64,000 nt of DNA from Mimachlamys varia (lineage: Eukaryota > Mollusca > Bivalvia > Pectinida > Pectinidae), in the NCBI GenBank assembly GCA_947623455.1, contig OX392545.1:21488001-21552000 (forward strand), written 5' to 3'. A program made the position numbers and the translations under genes. Positions 61,401 to 64,000 of this stretch are shown one piece after another; position 1 is the first letter of the stretch, and each line of letters opens with the position of its first letter. The notes beneath the pieces were generated by a model. It ran no database searches. It had not been told where the DNA came from and worked only from the letters and a program-made list of their open reading frames with translations.

Positions 61401-62942
61401 TTAGTATACCATGTAGCTTCATCAAAAGTTATTTTTATGTACAAACCCTAAGATCACGTTTCCATCTGCACAAAACCTGACATTGAGTTATCACCTGTAC
61501 AAACCCTAAGATTAAGTTTTCAACTGTACAAACACTAAGATTGAGTTTTCAACTGTACAAACACTAAGATCGCGTTTCCATCTGCACAAAACCTGACATC
61601 GAGTTTTCACCTGTACAAACCCTAAGATTAAGTTTTCAACTGTACAAACACTAAGATCGAGTTTTTCGTTTTCACCTGTACAAACCTTGAGATTAAGTTT
61701 TCACCTGTACAAACCTTGAGATTGAGTTTTCACCTGTACAAACTCTAAGATTGAGTTTTCAACTGTACAAACCCTAAGAATCAAGGTTTTCAACTGTACA
61801 AACCCTAAGAATCAAAGTTTTCAACTGTACAAACACTTAGAATTTTACTGGTACTAAGTACTAGTAGAATTTTAACTCATTCACCCCTGAAGACACATTT
61901 GAACTCCTCTGATTCATAGGTTTGAAACGTTCAATATGAAACTTTAGGGGTGAATGAATCTAAACTATTGTTGAAACAGAAGCCAAGCACCAAACCATCT
62001 ACAGTCATGAAATTCTAAATATTAGTACACATTGTTTCCTAATCAAGAGTATTTTCTCTATACAAATTCTGGCCATTTTTACTAGACTTTTAATAGTATC
62101 TATGTTTACATTTACAAAACCAGACAGTACAACTGTAGACCAGGGGAGATAACTCCAGATACTTACCATAACTGGCATATGATTATCACCTATAAAAGAA
62201 ATAAAAAAAATAGTGTTATTCTTAGAAATGGGTAGTTTAGTATATGCATTGGCTACTATTAAGGCTGGGTATTTGCAAGCAAATTACACGTCCAATAGTT
62301 TAGCAGATATTGCCATATAAAACAATATATTGTACTCCAACAAATTGAGTATTATAATATACTTTTAATGATTTTATACACTGTAGAAAATATGAAAATT
62401 GAAAAAATGTTTTATACAGTTTAAGCATGCTGTGTGTATGTTGCTATCTTTAGACTAAGTTTCGCTCTTTTATAATGAACAGATTTCAAGTTATTTTTAT
62501 ACAGGTTTATCAATGATATGGTGAAAATCATAAAAATAAATGACTATTGATGCTTATTTTATATAAAAACTGTTACATTTTTATTTTAATGAAAAACCGA
62601 TTATATCTATATAGGATTTTGTAATCCGATATTGAAATCGGAAAGAACAAACCAATCAATTTTTTATTATAATCGATTATCACTATCAGCCCATCATTAG
62701 TGAGTGATGCTGTGTGTGGATAAAACTGGTGTTAGTTTTGTACATTTATTTAATTACTTTGTTTACACAACCATCCATCCCCAAATATTTCGGAAATCTG
62801 TACGGATATTTCGCAAACACAACTATATATATTAAGAAATAGTTGTATGATAACAGAGTTATCTCCCCTAGAAATCCATCATAAATGAACACTTACTTTT
62901 ATAGTGTATGGACTTGTTAATCTTGTTCATGAAATCTTTTAT
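36372..62942 (-). CDS. multi-exon gene, 3' part, nuclear AT-hook-like protein of unknown family
   Basis: Six exons read on the minus strand: A 62942-62897, B 62189-62167, C 60870-60802, D 59510-59381, E 57904-57734, F 37456-36372. All introns are GT-AG and all five junction phases agree, giving 507 codons and a stop. Exons A-E encode a helical, charged region ([63 protein letters not shown]). Exon F is a Ser/Thr-rich then basic tail with NLS-like PPKRRR and two AT-hook-like cores (GRPPKG, GPGRPAG). A nuclear, DNA-associated role is inferred. I do not recognise the family. The 5' exons lie past 62942 or outside the window. Three of the introns carry minisatellites built from the gene's own splice sites. 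Confidence 0.82.
37620..38480. repeat. 428-bp tandem duplication with internal cruciforms
   Basis: Two direct copies, 428 bp apart (CTATTATGG at 37627 and 38055). Each begins with a 43-bp-arm hairpin: 37629-37671 with 37725-37767, and 38057-38099 with 38153-38195 (GGCACTATTGCCTCATAGTA / TACTATGAGGCAATAGTGCC). A weaker GATAGTGCCC/GGGCACTATC hairpin lies further inside. It sits in the intron between exons E and F. The following 38481-38783 holds ATTTTCATCACTTAA-type short repeats and nothing coding. Confidence 0.85.
38784..57733. repeat. giant 33-bp minisatellite, about 19 kb
   Basis: Roughly 570 units of CCATTAGAGAGAGACAGG, CTGATTGGCTACATA (33 bp). Minus-strand units read TCTCTCTCTAATG|GTATGTAG, a 5' splice-site look-alike identical to the true donor of exon E at its right edge. 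Each unit also carries AGCCAATCAG or the variant AGTCAATCAG. Long open frames exist on both strands: 926, 915, 1069 and 794 codons of [11 protein letters not shown] on minus, and 280-517 codons of [11 protein letters not shown] on plus. They follow from the 11-codon period and end wherever a unit is shortened. I do not annotate them as genes. Higher-order blocks of 1409, 3758, 2374 and similar lengths are repeated. Confidence 0.95.
57734..57904 (-). CDS. exon E
   Basis: 171 bases: acceptor TTTGTTATAG|AGAG, donor CTAATG|GTATGT. The first two bases complete GAG with exon D's last G; it ends with one base over. It encodes [18 protein letters not shown], then [17 protein letters not shown] and [14 protein letters not shown]. 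It is sandwiched between the 70-bp acceptor array and the 33-bp donor array, each of which repeats its edge. Confidence 0.85.
57905..59104 (-). repeat. 70-bp minisatellite repeating the exon E acceptor
   Basis: About 17 units, spaced exactly 70 bp, near-identical. On the minus strand each has TTTGTTTGTTACAG followed by AGAGTGCAGTCATGCTTGAC and TTACTCCATGGCGTGGTTGA. That is the intron end plus about the first 40 bases of exon E (with T/C and C/G differences). The last part, GAGTGAGCTCACTTTG, is not in exon E. The 59105-59380 remainder of the intron has no other structure except ACAGTGGA(C/T)CC, a pogo-like terminus motif, at about 59105 and 59270. Confidence 0.93.
59381..59510 (-). CDS. exon D
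   Basis: 130 bases: acceptor TTTTTTACAG|GCT, donor CCACTTG|GTAAGT. Phase 0 in, one base over at the end. Encodes [19 protein letters not shown] then [19 protein letters not shown] and LLGPL. Strong splice sites and clean phase make this one of the surest exons. Confidence 0.85.
59511..60095 (-). repeat. two inverted copies of the CATGAC...CAAACTTG repeat
   Basis: Two related blocks (about 59530-59770 and 59860-60090) share TCATGTCATRATGATTAA, GCCTAGCAAGTTTGAAAGAT, GTAGAAGATCTC and ACAGAAATGCATTTTC. They are the inverse of the repeats at 7940-9420. Confidence 0.7.
60096..60801 (-). repeat. 37-bp minisatellite repeating the exon C donor
   Basis: About 19 units of CTAACAGTTACACTCACC, CTGGCTACACCTGGGAATG. 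On the minus strand each reads GCCAGG|GTGAGTGTAACTG, the donor of exon C (GCTAGG|GTGAGTGTAACTG). The unit nearest exon C keeps the exon's GCTAGG, while most others have GCCAGG. One unit near 60655 is shortened. Confidence 0.93.
60802..60870 (-). CDS. exon C
   Basis: 69 bases, 23 whole codons: acceptor GACACATAG|GAC (weak tract), donor GCTAGG|GTGAGT. Encodes [20 protein letters not shown] and LAR. Both neighbouring phases fit (0 and 0). Confidence 0.8.
60871..61436. other. intron between exons B and C, proximal part
   Basis: No repeat or coding sequence recognised. Confidence 0.4.
61437..61850. repeat. 29-bp minisatellite
   Basis: About 14 degenerate units of TGTACAAACCCTAAGATTGA, GTTTTCAAC, with some indels. 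It lies in the intron between exons B and C, away from either exon. On the minus strand units read GGGTTTGTACAG, a weak acceptor look-alike. Confidence 0.88.
61876..61958. mobile_element. short MITE, ATTCACCCCT ends
   Basis: ACTCATTCACCCCTGAAG at the left and TTTAGGGGTGAATGAATC at the right are inverse. The internal ACACATTTGAACTCC matches 3965-4060. Confidence 0.6.
62167..62189 (-). CDS. exon B, 23-base microexon
   Basis: Acceptor CTTTTATAG|GT, donor GTTATG|GTAAGT. Two bases complete AGT with exon A's last A, then seven codons DNHMPVM and a phase 0 end. Called because both splice sites are strong and it alone restores the phase between exon A (one base over) and exon C (phase 0). Confidence 0.7.
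62897..62942 (-). CDS. exon A (first exon found)
   Basis: 46 bases: acceptor TTATTTCAG|ATA, donor TATAAAA|GTAAGT. Encodes [15 protein letters not shown] with one base over. Upstream exons were not found in 62943-64000. Confidence 0.7.
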
Positions 62943-63073
62943 CTGAAATAAGATAGAAAATATGGCAGTGGTCTTTCCAGTGATAAATCTACATGCACAT
63001 CCCGAGACCTGTACTCATAGACTTTTGAAAGTACCCATGGAGTTTCCTGAAATCGTTAAATACATGTATAACA

Positions 63074-63385
63074 TTGTTTCACCCATTGTTTTGGCAATTA
63101 CAAATGAAAAGGACCCATGGAAATGGTTGTAGATTGACAACTGTCTTTCTGTATCAATTACCAACAACATTTTGTTCTGTATATGAAATTTTGAATACTA
63201 GAACTTTTTCACAGAACACAATTCATATTGGAAACACTGTGAATGAGCAACTGATTAGCTTGTTTCATAATTGTTTCAAAGTGTGCGAAAGTAACGATAG
63301 ACCGATAGCCACAGAAAAACTTGTTAGTCTATGCAAATTAAATGCCATTACGGTAGACCTGATGTCTATGGACTCACACAACTAA
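63074..63385 (+). CDS. possible exon or transposon fragment, plus strand
   Basis: 103-codon open frame. Its later part (from 63204) follows a good acceptor, AACTTTTTCACAG|AAC, and reads NTVNEQLISLFHNCFK, SNDRPIATEKLVSLCK and LMSMDSHN before TAA. It looks more coding-like than neighbouring frames but has no recognisable family or partner exon. It may be a terminal exon, a retrocopy or a transposon remnant. Confidence 0.2.
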   Translation: MFHPLFWQLQMKRTHGNGCRLTTVFLYQLPTTFCSVYEILNTRTFSQNTIHIGNTVNEQLISLFHNCFKVCESNDRPIATEKLVSLCKLNAITVDLMSMDSHN

Positions 63386-64000
63386 ATAATTTACTATATG
63401 TTATTACTAAGCTTTAGAGCTAATAACTTTAATATTTGAAGTTCAACACTAGTGACAACTGGCTGGATTCACCGATACATACATGGCAAAGACTTCAAAT
63501 GACATTTTATCAGAAGTTTCGTGGCATTTTAGCTCGCTACGGGCATCTGCTTCGGACAACTGGAAATTTACATATCAAACCAGTGAAATAGGACGGGAAC
63601 ACCCTCTGACTTTTGACTCCATATCAATCCGCCATCACATATCAAAATTTACCAAAAGTATACATTTTTGTTAAGTTAAATATCTATAGATTTCATTCAA
63701 TGCAGAATATGTCAACAATTACCTATTATGATGTTATTACCTATCATAACGTTATCTATATATTGAAACATCTTCACATGTACATTGAATAGTTTACTTT
63801 TAGTTATGGAGATTGGAAATGCACTAAATTTAATGTTAAAACATTATTCTCTTAATGTCACATTCCTGCTAATATCATGTTTTTGTCTGACAAATGCAAC
63901 ATGATATAAAGAGGAGTGCACTGTATTTTTATCAAGGAATTTCTAAACAGTTGTCATTGACATTATGAATGAATTAATATACTTGTAAGTACACAAAGCA
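63386..64000. other. no gene seen; possible pogo-like terminus
   Basis: GATATAAAGAGGAGTGCACTGTA near 63903-63925 (inverse TACAGTGCACTCCTC...) resembles the ACAGTGGACTCC motif at 59105, as in pogo/Tigger-type ends. Evidence is thin. The 63-codon frame at 63483 is unsupported. Confidence 0.3.

Overview
The window looks like nuclear DNA of a marine invertebrate, most likely a bivalve mollusc (inference; species not identified). The reasons are spliced genes with GT-AG introns, an intronless B-box/coiled-coil/beta-propeller (TRIM2/3-like) gene, a somatomedin-B/adhesion-type GPCR, tRNA-derived SINEs of a type I associate with bivalves, many short inverted-repeat elements, and abundant minisatellites. 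Nothing points to a bacterium, virus or plasmid.

Layout. 1-4.2 kb is intergenic with small repeats. 4.3-7.7 kb (+) is a two-exon GPCR gene whose intron holds a TTAA-flanked MITE and a retroelement 3' tail. 7.9-14.3 kb is a graveyard of LINE, SINE, tandem and reverse-transcriptase fragments. 14.8-17.8 kb carries a 48-bp and then a 32-bp minisatellite. 18-25 kb is non-coding with several MITEs. 25.3-26.75 kb (+) is the intact TRIM-like gene. 27.5-28.6 kb is a head-to-head pair of retroelement remnants. 31-34 kb has palindromes, a full SINE and a 53-bp satellite in both orientations. From 36.37 to 62.94 kb (-) I reconstruct the 3' six exons of one gene: phases agree at all five junctions, giving 507 codons plus a stop. 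Its last exon is basic with two AT-hook-like motifs. I do not recognise the family, and its 5' end lies beyond the window or was not found.

The standout is that this minus-strand gene is invaded by minisatellites that start at its own splice sites. A 33-bp repeat (about 19 kb, roughly 570 units) begins at the donor of exon E and repeats that donor. A 70-bp repeat (about 1.2 kb) repeats the acceptor and first ~40 nt of exon E. A 37-bp repeat (about 0.7 kb) repeats the donor of exon C. By reading frame, use of the nearest repeated copy instead of the true site adds an in-frame stop within a few codons in each case. The 33-bp unit also carries a CCAAT-box-like motif and is arranged in higher-order blocks. 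Its long open frames on both strands (up to 1069 codons) are most simply a by-product of a 33-nt (11-codon) period.

The three genes show no operon-like or pathway relation; they are ordinary neighbours in a repeat-rich animal genome.
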